This document shows positions 7,101 through 13,848 of a stretch of 50,998 nt of DNA, piece after piece (the stretch's first letter is position 1; each line of letters starts with the position of its first letter). A model generated the notes under the pieces. It did no database searches, was not told where the DNA came from, and was given only the letters and a program-made list of their open reading frames with translations. The position numbers were made by a program, and so were the translations under genes. Source of the DNA: Rhodobacteraceae bacterium HLUCCA09 (lineage in GTDB: Bacteria; Pseudomonadota; Alphaproteobacteria; Rhodobacterales; Rhodobacteraceae); NCBI GenBank assembly GCA_001314685.1, contig LJNT01000056.1, positions 1 to 50,998 on the forward strand, in the 5' to 3' direction.

Positions 7101-8549
7101 ATGAGACGCAACCGCAACGTCAAGATCGTCGCCACCTTGGGGCCTGCCTCATCGGACCACGGCACGATCCGCGCGCTGTTCGACGCGGGTGCCGATGTCT
7201 TCCGCCTCAACATGTCCCACGGCAGCCACGACGAGATCGCGGCCCGCCACCGCATCATCCGCCGGATCGAGGAGGAGACGGGCCGCCCCATCGCCATCCT
7301 CGCCGACCTGCAGGGGCCGAAGCTGCGCGTTGGCGTCTTCGCCGGCGACAGCGAGGAGCTGATGGACGGCCAGCGATTCCGCCTCGATCTCGAAGAAGGC
7401 GAGGGCGACGCGAGCCGGGTGGAGCTGCCCCACCCCGAGATCTTCGCCGCGCTGTCGCCCGGCGCGACGCTGCTGGTCAACGACGGCAAGATCCGGCTGC
7501 GGGTCGACGAGTGCGGCCCCGACTTCGCCGACTGCACCGTGATCGCGGGCGGCACGATCTCGAACCGAAAGGGCGTGAACGTGCCCGACGTGGTGTTGCC
7601 CGTCGCCGCGCTCTCGGACAAGGACAAGGCCGACCTCGAGTTCGTCTGCGAGCTCGGCGTCGACTGGCTGGCGCTGTCGTTCGTGCAGCGGGCGGACGAC
7701 ATGCACGAGGCGCGCAAGCGGGCCAGGGGCCGCGCCCAGATCCTCGCCAAGATCGAGAAGCCCGCCGCCGTGCAGGCCTACGACGAGATCCTCGCCGCCT
7801 CGGACGGCATCATGGTGGCGCGCGGTGATCTCGGCGTCGAGTTGCCGGTGCAGAACGTGCCCCCCATCCAGAAGCAGCTCATCCGGGGCGCCCGCAGCGC
7901 CGCCAAGCCGGTGATCGTGGCCACGCAGATGCTCGAATCGATGATCGAGAGCCCGGTGCCCACGCGCGCCGAGGTGTCGGACGTGGCCACCGCGATCTAC
8001 GAGGGCGCCGACGCGGTGATGCTCTCGGCGGAATCCGCGGCCGGGCACTACCCCGTCGAGGCGGTGACCACGATGAACGACATCGCCGTGGAGATCGAGC
8101 GCCACGCGACGCACCGCGAGATCATCGAGGCCAACCGCAAGATCGACCGCACCACGCGGGCCGATGCCATCGTGTCGGCCGCGCGCGAGATCGCCGAGAA
8201 TACGGGCATCAAGGTGATCTGCTGCTTCACCGAGTCGGGCACGTCGGCGGCACTGATCGCCCGCGAGCGGCCGCGCGTGCCGATCATCGCCATCACGCCG
8301 CACATCGCCACCGCGCGGCGGCTCTGTCTTTACTGGGGCGTCAACAACTTCCTGCTCGAGGGCGAGGTGACGCGCTTCAAGATGGCCGTCGTGGGCGCGG
8401 CGCGCACTGCCCGCGCGGCGGGCTTCGCCACCGAGAAGGACCATATCGTCGTGGTGGCCGGCGTGCCCTTCAACGAGCCAGGCACCACCAACATCCTGCG
8501 CATCGCCCCCTGCGACGAGCGGTTGATCTTCCGCTCCGACCCCGAGTAA
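7101..8549 (+). CDS. pyk: Pyruvate kinase
   Basis: A 482-residue pyruvate kinase that transfers phosphate from phosphoenolpyruvate to ADP in the last step of glycolysis. The start [11 protein letters not shown], the substrate region [12 protein letters not shown], the active-site lysine segment [10 protein letters not shown], the metal/phosphate loop [11 protein letters not shown] and the signature [20 protein letters not shown] are all present. The C-terminal allosteric domain ends [13 protein letters not shown]. The length is normal. AGGAG precedes the ATG by seven bases. A small membrane gene follows 29 bases downstream. In many Rhodobacterales sugar is used mainly by the Entner-Doudoroff path, which also needs this step. 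Confidence 0.97.
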   Translation: MRRNRNVKIVATLGPASSDHGTIRALFDAGADVFRLNMSHGSHDEIAARHRIIRRIEEETGRPIAILADLQGPKLRVGVFAGDSEELMDGQRFRLDLEEGEGDASRVELPHPEIFAALSPGATLLVNDGKIRLRVDECGPDFADCTVIAGGTISNRKGVNVPDVVLPVAALSDKDKADLEFVCELGVDWLALSFVQRADDMHEARKRARGRAQILAKIEKPAAVQAYDEILAASDGIMVARGDLGVELPVQNVPPIQKQLIRGARSAAKPVIVATQMLESMIESPVPTRAEVSDVATAIYEGADAVMLSAESAAGHYPVEAVTTMNDIAVEIERHATHREIIEANRKIDRTTRADAIVSAAREIAENTGIKVICCFTESGTSAALIARERPRVPIIAITPHIATARRLCLYWGVNNFLLEGEVTRFKMAVVGAARTARAAGFATEKDHIVVVAGVPFNEPGTTNILRIAPCDERLIFRSDPE

Positions 8550-8578
8550 TGCTTCCGTAGCGCAGGCCGGAGGGGCAA

Positions 8579-8803
8579 GTGAACCCGGATCAGTTTTTCG
8601 TCATCGGCCTTCTCGTGGGCCTGCTGTCGATCCCTGCCCTGATCAGCGCCTTTTCCGAGAGCCGGCCGCCCCGCGCCGCCGCCATCATGGTGATGATCTC
8701 GATCGTCCTGATCCTGCTTGCCGTCCTGCAGAAGCCGGGCGGCTACGACATGGGCGAGGTTCCGGGGATCGTGGCGGGCGTCCTCTCCGATCTCGTGAAC
8801 TGA
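8579..8803 (+). CDS. Small two-TM membrane protein downstream of pyk
   Basis: A 74-residue protein beginning at a GTG preceded by GGAGGGG at good spacing. It has two membrane helices (about residues 6-24 and 32-52) joined by a short loop with SESRPPR, and a mostly polar tail of about 20 residues. It lies 29 bases after pyk, suggesting read-through from that gene. The size and position fit small conserved membrane proteins seen near pyk in this order, but no function is known. Confidence 0.65.
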   Translation: MNPDQFFVIGLLVGLLSIPALISAFSESRPPRAAAIMVMISIVLILLAVLQKPGGYDMGEVPGIVAGVLSDLVN

Positions 8804-8813
8804 CGCCGCCCCC

Positions 8814-8842
8814 TTGCCCCGCGCGTCGGCCTGCTGTATGCG
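8814..8842 (+). promoter_or_regulatory. Candidate promoter of rpmI-rplT
   Basis: TTGCCC-N17-TATGCG, starting 11 bases after the preceding gene. Spacing is ideal and each hexamer matches at three or four positions. It implies a leader of about 70 bases before rpmI. Confidence 0.45.
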
Positions 8843-8919
8843 CCGCCGCTCAAACGCCGCGTGCGTGGGCCGGAGTGGCATGCCTGCGGGCGCGCGAAGA
8901 CCCCGAAGAGGAGCGTCAA

Positions 8920-9123
8920 ATGCCCAAGATGAAGACGAAGTCGAGCGCCAAGAAGCGCTTCAAGGTCTCCGCCAACGGCCGGGTCATCGCAGGCCAGGCC
9001 GGCAAGCGGCACGGGATGATCAAGCGGAGCAACAAGTTCATCCGCAAGGCCCGCGGCACGCAGGTCCTGTCGAAGCCTGACGAGAAGATCGTCAAGCGCA
9101 CGATGATGCCCTACGCCCGCTGA
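8920..9123 (+). CDS. rpmI: 50S ribosomal protein L35
   Basis: A 67-residue, strongly basic ribosomal protein of the large subunit. It starts [20 protein letters not shown] and contains [19 protein letters not shown], both diagnostic of L35. The GAAGAGGAG Shine-Dalgarno lies just upstream. rplT follows after 12 bases, the usual pairing. infC, which often precedes these genes in other bacteria, is not here. Confidence 0.98.
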   Translation: MPKMKTKSSAKKRFKVSANGRVIAGQAGKRHGMIKRSNKFIRKARGTQVLSKPDEKIVKRTMMPYAR

Positions 9124-9135
9124 GGAGGAGAGACC

Positions 9136-9498
9136 ATGCCCAGGACCAAAGGCGGAACCGTCACCCACGCCCGTCACCGCAAGGTCGTCAAGCAGGCGAA
9201 GGGCTATTACGCCCGCCGCTCGACCAGCTTCAAGACGGCCAAGCAGGCCGTCGACAAGGCCAACCAGTACGCCACGCGCGACCGCAAGAACCGCAAGCGC
9301 CAGTTCCGCGCGCTGTGGATCCAGCGGATCAACGCCGCCGTGCGCGCCCATGACGAGAGCCTGACCTATTCGCGCTTCGTCAACGGGCTGGCCAGGGCCG
9401 GCATCGAGGTCGACCGCAAGGTGCTGGCCGATCTCGCCGTGCACGAGCCCGAGGCCTTCGGCGGCATCGTCGACAAGGCGAAGGCCGCGCTGGCCTGA
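9136..9498 (+). CDS. rplT: 50S ribosomal protein L20
   Basis: A 120-residue basic protein that binds 23S rRNA directly and is needed early in large-subunit assembly. The start is [20 protein letters not shown]; the long basic N-terminal helix is followed by the globular part with [16 protein letters not shown] and [28 protein letters not shown] is the Shine-Dalgarno. A perfect hairpin terminator follows the gene, so pheS is not in this transcript here; in many other bacteria it is. Confidence 0.98.
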   Translation: MPRTKGGTVTHARHRKVVKQAKGYYARRSTSFKTAKQAVDKANQYATRDRKNRKRQFRALWIQRINAAVRAHDESLTYSRFVNGLARAGIEVDRKVLADLAVHEPEAFGGIVDKAKAALA

Positions 9499-9522
9499 GC
9501 CGGCGGCGTGCGAGGAACGCGT

Positions 9523-9551
9523 GGCGCCGCGGCTCGTCCGCGGCGCCTTTT
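9523..9551 (+). terminator. Factor-independent terminator after rplT
   Basis: GGCGCCGCGG, loop CTCGT, CCGCGGCGCC form a perfect ten-pair stem followed by TTTT. It starts 25 bases after the rplT stop. Confidence 0.93.
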
Positions 9552-9649
9552 CCGTTTCCGGGCGATCCCGGAGGGCCTCCGGTAACGGGGATTTAGGCAC
9601 TGTCTGCCATAGCCGGGCGCTGTCGCGGGTCGGTCAGGCGAGGCGGAAC

Positions 9650-10828
9650 ATGGTTCAGCAGAGTCAGATCTGGGTGCTGGGCGAGAGCCAGCTTTCCTTT
9701 CCGGATGGCGCCGAGCTGGACGGCGTCACCCAGGGCGACGGCTCCCATCTGCTTGGCAAAACGATCCGGCTGAACAGTCACGACATGCAGCGCGTCGACC
9801 ACGTGGACCGCGACGAGACCTTCGACGACAGTGACGGCAGCCAGAAGCTGACCGGTGACACGACGCTCGACGGCGTGACCTATGCCGAGGGCACCCGGAT
9901 CGAGGCCGAGTACCGCCTCACCCTCACCGACCCCGAGAGCGGCGAAAGCTGGGAGGCGGTCGGTTTCAATGTCAACGAACCGAGCGGCGCTCCGGCTTAC
10001 GGCACGGTGGAGGGGCTCGCCTTCATAGGGCCGCCCGGCTCGCTGCCGCCGACGGGCGTCGACCTCGTGGTGACGGCGACGGGCGAGGGGCCGCGCGACG
10101 TCCCCGCGACCGATTACGCGAGCCCGCTCTGCCTGGCCGCGGGCACTGCGATCGCCACGCCGGCCGGCCCTGTCGGGGTCGAGCGTCTGGCGCCCGGCGA
10201 CCGCGTCCTGCTGGATGATGGAGACACGGCACCGGTGCGGATGTGCCTCACCCGGACGCTCGACGCAGCCGAGATGGCCCGCGATCCGCGTCTGCGGCCG
10301 GTGCGGATCAGAGCCGGCGCATTGGGGCACGGGCTTCCGGCGCGCGACCTCGTCGTCTCGCGTCAGCATCGCCTGCTCGCTTCGTCTCCGATCGTGCAGC
10401 GCATGTTCGGCGTGGGCGAGGTGTTGATCGCCGCCCACAGGCTGACCGCGATGCCGGACATCTTCATCGACGAGTGCCTGCCCGCCGTGACCTATGTTCA
10501 TCTCGTGCTCGACGCCCACCGCGTGATTTTTGCCGAAGGCACGCCGACCGAGAGCTTCTACCCCGGTCCCATTGCGCTGCGATCGTTGCCGCGCGCCCTC
10601 GTCGCAGAGTTGGAGCGGCTTTTCCCCGGCGCCGCGACCGGCAATGTCCGATCTGTCGCCGCCCGTGCGATCCCCCCTCGTTCGAGGCAGTCTCGCTGCG
10701 TGGCGCGCCACCTGCGCAATCGAACCCCGCTGCTGTCGGGCCTGCGCATGCAGCTTCCCCCGGATCAGGGCGCCCCGGCCCGGGCCACAGGCTCCAGGGT
10801 CGTGGGCCGCGAGCGTGCGGAGATCTAG
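9650..10828 (+). CDS. Hint (hedgehog/intein) domain protein
   Basis: A 392-residue protein. Residues 1-155 form an acidic, Asp- and Gly-rich region that looks like a repeat- or secretion-type module. From about residue 157 there is a Hint domain: the nucleophile Cys161 in CLAAGTAIATPAG, VERLAPGDRVLL, then LVVSRQHRLLAS with His240. Hint domains catalyse self-splicing or self-cleavage. Stand-alone bacterial forms such as this, common in Rhodobacterales, have unclear targets and are often thought to be surface or secreted proteins. There is no classical signal peptide, so type I secretion is possible but not shown. The start at 9650 follows GAGGCGGA; the frame is open further upstream through the rplT terminator, which I reject. 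Confidence 0.85.
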   Translation: MVQQSQIWVLGESQLSFPDGAELDGVTQGDGSHLLGKTIRLNSHDMQRVDHVDRDETFDDSDGSQKLTGDTTLDGVTYAEGTRIEAEYRLTLTDPESGESWEAVGFNVNEPSGAPAYGTVEGLAFIGPPGSLPPTGVDLVVTATGEGPRDVPATDYASPLCLAAGTAIATPAGPVGVERLAPGDRVLLDDGDTAPVRMCLTRTLDAAEMARDPRLRPVRIRAGALGHGLPARDLVVSRQHRLLASSPIVQRMFGVGEVLIAAHRLTAMPDIFIDECLPAVTYVHLVLDAHRVIFAEGTPTESFYPGPIALRSLPRALVAELERLFPGAATGNVRSVAARAIPPRSRQSRCVARHLRNRTPLLSGLRMQLPPDQGAPARATGSRVVGRERAEI

Positions 10829-10869
10829 CGCGCCGCGGTCCGGTGTGCCGGCGTCGGGGGCGCGGCCGC

Positions 10870-10898
10870 TTGCAGACCCCGCGCGTGCCCGCTACCTA
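10870..10898 (+). promoter_or_regulatory. Candidate promoter of pheS
   Basis: TTGCAG-N17-TACCTA, 24 bases before pheS. The -35 and the spacing are good; the -10 is weak but of the C-rich kind often seen in G+C-rich alphaproteobacteria. Confidence 0.3.
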
Positions 10899-10921
10899 GC
10901 CTGACGGAAAGCGGGGGGTGC

Positions 10922-11995
10922 ATGGACCATCTGAGACGGAAATATCTCGACGCCATCGCCGAGGCCGCTGACGAGGCCGCCCTCGAGGATCTGCGCGTGC
11001 AGGCCGTTGGCAAGAAGGGCGAGATCAGCCTGAAGATGCGGGAACTGGGCAAGATGTCGCCCGACGAGCGCAAGGAAGCCGGGCCGCGGCTCAATGCGCT
11101 GAAGGACGAGATCAACGGCGCGCTCGCGGCGCGCAAGGCTGCGCTGGGCGATGCCGCGCTCGAGGAGCGGCTGCGCGCGGAATGGCTCGACGTGACGTTA
11201 CCCGCCCGTCCCCGCTCCGCCGGAACGATCCACCCGGTCAGCCAGGTGACCGAGGAGGTGACGGCGATCTTTGCCGACATGGGCTTCGCCGTCGCCGAGG
11301 GGCCGCAGGTCGAGACCGACTGGCACAATTTCGACGCGCTCAACATCCCCGGCCACCACCCGGCGCGGGCCGAGATGGACACGTTCTATATGGCGCGCGC
11401 CGAGGGTGACGACCGTCCGCCGCATGTGCTGCGCACGCATACCTCGCCGGTGCAGATCCGCTCGATGCTGGCCCACGGCGCGCCGCTACGGGTGATCGCG
11501 CCGGGCCGCGTCTATCGCGCCGACTACGACCAGACGCACACGCCCATGTTCCACCAGGTCGAGGGGCTGGCGATCGACACCGACATCACGATGGCCAACC
11601 TCAAGTGGTGTCTCGAGGAGTTCTGCCGCGCCTTCTTCGAGGTCGACCATGTCGACCTGCGGTTCCGCGCCTCGCACTTTCCCTTTACCGAGCCCTCGGC
11701 CGAAGTCGACATCCGCTGCTCTTGGGAGGGCGGCACGCTGAAGCTGGGCGAGGGCGACGACTGGCTCGAGATCCTCGGCTCGGGCATGGTTCACCCCAAG
11801 GTGCTGGCAGCGGGCGACATCGACCCGGCCGCGTGGCAGGGTTTTGCCTTCGGCATGGGGATCGACCGGATCGCGATGCTGAAATACGGCATCCCCGATT
11901 TGCGCGCCTTCTTCGACAGCGACCTGCGCTGGCTGCGTCACTACGGCTTTGGCGCGCTCGACATGCCGGCGATCCACGCGGGCCTGAGCCGCTGA
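10922..11995 (+). CDS. pheS: Phenylalanyl-tRNA synthetase alpha subunit
   Basis: A 357-residue catalytic subunit of the (alpha-beta)2 enzyme that charges tRNA-Phe. It has an N-terminal coiled coil (about residues 1-90) that contacts tRNA, then the class II core with the segments [29 protein letters not shown] (motif 2 region), [11 protein letters not shown] and the ATP-binding motif 3 [18 protein letters not shown] near the end. The length is normal. The ATG directly follows a GGGGGGTGC stretch that is at best a loose Shine-Dalgarno. The partner pheT lies 1.85 kb downstream, separated by four small ORFs, three of them on the minus strand. Confidence 0.97.
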   Translation: MDHLRRKYLDAIAEAADEAALEDLRVQAVGKKGEISLKMRELGKMSPDERKEAGPRLNALKDEINGALAARKAALGDAALEERLRAEWLDVTLPARPRSAGTIHPVSQVTEEVTAIFADMGFAVAEGPQVETDWHNFDALNIPGHHPARAEMDTFYMARAEGDDRPPHVLRTHTSPVQIRSMLAHGAPLRVIAPGRVYRADYDQTHTPMFHQVEGLAIDTDITMANLKWCLEEFCRAFFEVDHVDLRFRASHFPFTEPSAEVDIRCSWEGGTLKLGEGDDWLEILGSGMVHPKVLAAGDIDPAAWQGFAFGMGIDRIAMLKYGIPDLRAFFDSDLRWLRHYGFGALDMPAIHAGLSR

Positions 11996-12045
11996 GGCTG
12001 GCGAAGGGGCCTCGTGCCCCGTTGCGCCGGCGGGCGCCCAAAACG

Positions 12046-12288
12046 TCAGAACGAGGAGGGTGGCGGCTGATCGGCCTTGATCGGGTGGCGCGAGACTCGG
12101 CCACAATTCCAGCCGGACTGGGCGGCAGACGGCACGTAACCCGTCGCGCAGGAGGGCGGTCCGTCGTTTCGCACGAGCGAGGTGCCGGCGCGCATCGGAT
12201 CCTGCGCATGGCTGAGCAGGGCGATGAGACCGAGCAGCACGAGACTGAGCACGCGAGCGCTAAGCAGGTCGAACGGCAGGAGGCTCAT
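12046..12288 (-). CDS. Small membrane-anchored or secreted protein, 80 aa
   Basis: An 80-residue product with a hydrophobic N-terminus (about residues 10-28, probably a signal anchor or signal peptide ending SHAQ) and a short hydrophilic domain containing two Cys (47 and 62) in PPSCATGYVP and SGWNCGRVS. AAGGA lies eight bases before the ATG, supporting expression. It is antisense-oriented between pheS and the next gene. No family is recognised. The paired cysteines suggest an exported domain with one disulfide. Confidence 0.55.
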   Translation of the reverse strand: MSLLPFDLLSARVLSLVLLGLIALLSHAQDPMRAGTSLVRNDGPPSCATGYVPSAAQSGWNCGRVSRHPIKADQPPPSSF

Positions 12289-12390
12289 GGCGTTTCCTTA
12301 CGATATCCTTCGTTTTGCAAACGGTGCAGCGGGAACGTGGCGATTCTTGGGCATGCTCGATGAGACGAAAATTCTGGGTGGATTGACGGC

Positions 12391-12654
12391 ATGCTGAAGT
12401 GGACGCGCCTTCGCTGGGTCCTGTTGCTGGCGGTCATCGTCGCCGGTCACGTCGCCATGTGGCTGTCGCCACGCACGACCTCGGACGAGGCGCTGCGCCT
12501 CACCCTCATGAACGCCTCGATCTGGGCGGTTGTCCTCCTGCCCGCGATCGGGGTCAGCATGTGGGCGCGCGCGCACCGGGGCGAGGGCGGCGACTCGCGC
12601 GAGCGGTTGCCGACGCGGGAGATGCAGCGGGGCGACGGGGAAAGACCCGAGTGA
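12391..12654 (+). CDS. Small two-TM membrane protein between pheS and pheT
   Basis: An 87-residue protein with helices at about residues 8-25 and 40-58 and a basic, Arg- and Glu-rich cytoplasmic tail. It starts MLKWTRLRWVLLLAVIV. The ribosome-binding site is weak (GGATTGACGGC before the ATG). Same strand as pheS and pheT, so read-through from pheS is possible. I recognise no family; small membrane ORFs at this place occur in related genomes. Confidence 0.5.
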   Translation: MLKWTRLRWVLLLAVIVAGHVAMWLSPRTTSDEALRLTLMNASIWAVVLLPAIGVSMWARAHRGEGGDSRERLPTREMQRGDGERPE

Positions 12655-12681
12655 TGTCGGCCCGATTGCCTTTGGCCAAAC

Positions 12682-12721
12682 TGACGCTGGCCGAGTGACG
12701 CTGGCCCGAGTGACGCTGGCC
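12682..12721 (+). repeat. Short tandem repeat (TGACGCTGGCC, three copies)
   Basis: TGACGCTGGCC occurs at 12682, 12696 and 12711, spaced 14 and 15 bases apart by CGAG-type linkers. It lies just after the stop codon of the gene ending at 12654. Similar GGCC-centred bits (TTTGGCCAAA, GTCGGCCC) flank it, giving the whole stretch a repetitive look. Confidence 0.6.
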
Positions 12722-12864
12722 GGCGAGACGTCGGCCCACATGGCGCTGGTATGAAACACCGCGCGCGGCCAGGACGCGCGGTACCTCGGCGGAGGGCACG
12801 GCAGGGGCGGGCCATGGCGTGCCCCTGGCCAGATACCGGCGAGACCCCGCAAGGGCGTGCCGTG

Positions 12865-13248
12865 TCAGAGAGCGGGGTCGGCGCCCTCTGCCGGGTCGGC
12901 CTCGGCCACGCCGGCGACACGAGGCTCTGCCAAGAGCGGCGTCGGCAAGAAGAGAGCGGGCTCGGGCGCGAGCGGCCAGAGCCCGCCGGGCGCCGGCGGC
13001 AGGGTGGCAGGCACCGTCGAGGGGCGCGGCTGCGGCGGGCGCGTAGCGCGTGGTGGCAGGAGGCCGGGCTCCGCCGCATCGGCCGCGGCTGAAGCCGAGG
13101 TGGCGATCTCGGCGCCCCCGTCGACGGGCAGCAGCATGCGCCCCGCCACGGCGAGGGCGACGGCAACAGGCAAGGCGAGGCGGGACGAGCCGAACAGTGC
13201 GGGCACTGCGGTGGGGCGGGCCTGGGCGGACGGCGCAGGGAGGGGCAT
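12865..13248 (-). CDS. Ala/Pro-rich ORF with one hydrophobic segment, doubtful
   Basis: A possible 127-residue product dominated by Ala and Pro, with one hydrophobic helix (about residues 24-44) followed by a low-complexity Pro-rich tail (about 60-127). No conserved domain is visible. Support for reality comes from its position in a series of small minus-strand genes and a potential AGGTG Shine-Dalgarno five bases before the ATG. That Shine-Dalgarno is buried in a perfect hairpin (13249-13277). It could equally be a chance ORF in G+C-rich DNA. Confidence 0.35.
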   Translation of the reverse strand: MPLPAPSAQARPTAVPALFGSSRLALPVAVALAVAGRMLLPVDGGAEIATSASAAADAAEPGLLPPRATRPPQPRPSTVPATLPPAPGGLWPLAPEPALFLPTPLLAEPRVAGVAEADPAEGADPAL

Positions 13249-13277
13249 GGCGGCACCTGTGTGTCTGAGGTGCCGCC
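13249..13277 (-). promoter_or_regulatory. Hairpin overlapping the ribosome-binding site of the 12865-13248 ORF
   Basis: The arms GGCGGCACCT and AGGTGCCGCC form a perfect ten-pair stem with a nine-base loop ending directly at the ATG on the minus strand. The only Shine-Dalgarno-like sequence, AGGTG, is inside the stem. There is no T-run in either direction, so it is not a terminator. Confidence 0.5.
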
Positions 13278-13306
13278 CTGCCTAGCTCATCAGGGTCAAC
13301 AGGCCC

Positions 13307-13585
13307 CTAACGGGTCTCCACCACGTCGTCGGCCGCCGCGCTGAGCCAGGGCAGCAGGTCGGCCACCGGCGTGTTCCAGACACGCGCAGGGTGATACTTG
13401 CAGATCGTCCGGTTGAGCGCCGGGTCGTCGAACCAGTTCGGACACGAAAAGGCGCCACCCGCCCCCGTGCCCGCGCTGCCGCCCGATCCGGGACCGTTCG
13501 ACACCAGCCCGAGCGCGACGATCACCAGAAGCGCCACGAGAAGCGGTTTCAGCAGGCCGCCGATAAGATCGCCCAAGGCCCCCAT
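13307..13585 (-). CDS. Small membrane-anchored protein with two cysteines, 92 aa
   Basis: The product has an N-terminal membrane helix (about residues 8-30, LLKPLLVALLVIVALGLVS), a Gly/Ser-rich linker (about 31-46) and a C-terminal domain with SCPNWFDDPALNRTICKY, where two Cys 14 residues apart could form a disulfide. The start at 13585 is chosen because GGAG lies six bases upstream. The sequence is non-repetitive in its last 45 residues, which supports a real gene. The function is unknown. It is divergent from pheT, with a good candidate promoter upstream. Confidence 0.6.
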   Translation of the reverse strand: MGALGDLIGGLLKPLLVALLVIVALGLVSNGPGSGGSAGTGAGGAFSCPNWFDDPALNRTICKYHPARVWNTPVADLLPWLSAAADDVVETR

Positions 13586-13652
13586 CACATACTCCACTCG
13601 CCGAAGGCGCCCCCACCGTCGGATGTGTCAGTGATAAGGTGCCATCGTGGCG

Positions 13653-13681
13653 ATTCTGCGGCGAGCGCCCAGCATTTTCAA
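13653..13681 (-). promoter_or_regulatory. Candidate promoter of the 13307-13585 gene
   Basis: On the minus strand TTGAAA-N17-CAGAAT: five of six matches in the -35, four of six in the -10, with ideal spacing. It predicts a leader of about 60 bases. Confidence 0.5.
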
Positions 13682-13848
13682 AGACAATGAGGCGAAAGCA
13701 CCGCGATTGTCGGTGCGCCGCACGCGGCTCCCGCCGACGCCACTGGTGCCGCCCGTCGCGGCCGGGGTTTTCCCCGCCGCGGCTCTCGGCTAAGCCCGCG
13801 CGCGGGCCGCCGGAGCGCGGCGGGGCAGTGGCGTGAGGGAGCGCGAGG

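Noticed and set aside
7149-8444. A 431-residue minus-strand ORF opposite pyk
   Set aside because: Shadow of pyk; low-complexity composition rich in Val, Asp, Gly and His.
10600-10828. A frameshift near the C-terminus of the Hint protein
   Set aside because: Other frames are open there, but the called frame continues with RSVAARAIPPRSRQSRCVAR-type sequence that fits the usual end of these proteins, so no break is needed.
12004-12034. A terminator after pheS
   Set aside because: GGGGC/GCCCC can pair around CTCGT, but the stem is only five pairs and no T-run follows; too weak to call.
13249-13277. The perfect hairpin as a transcription terminator
   Set aside because: No T-run follows on either strand, and it directly abuts an ATG.
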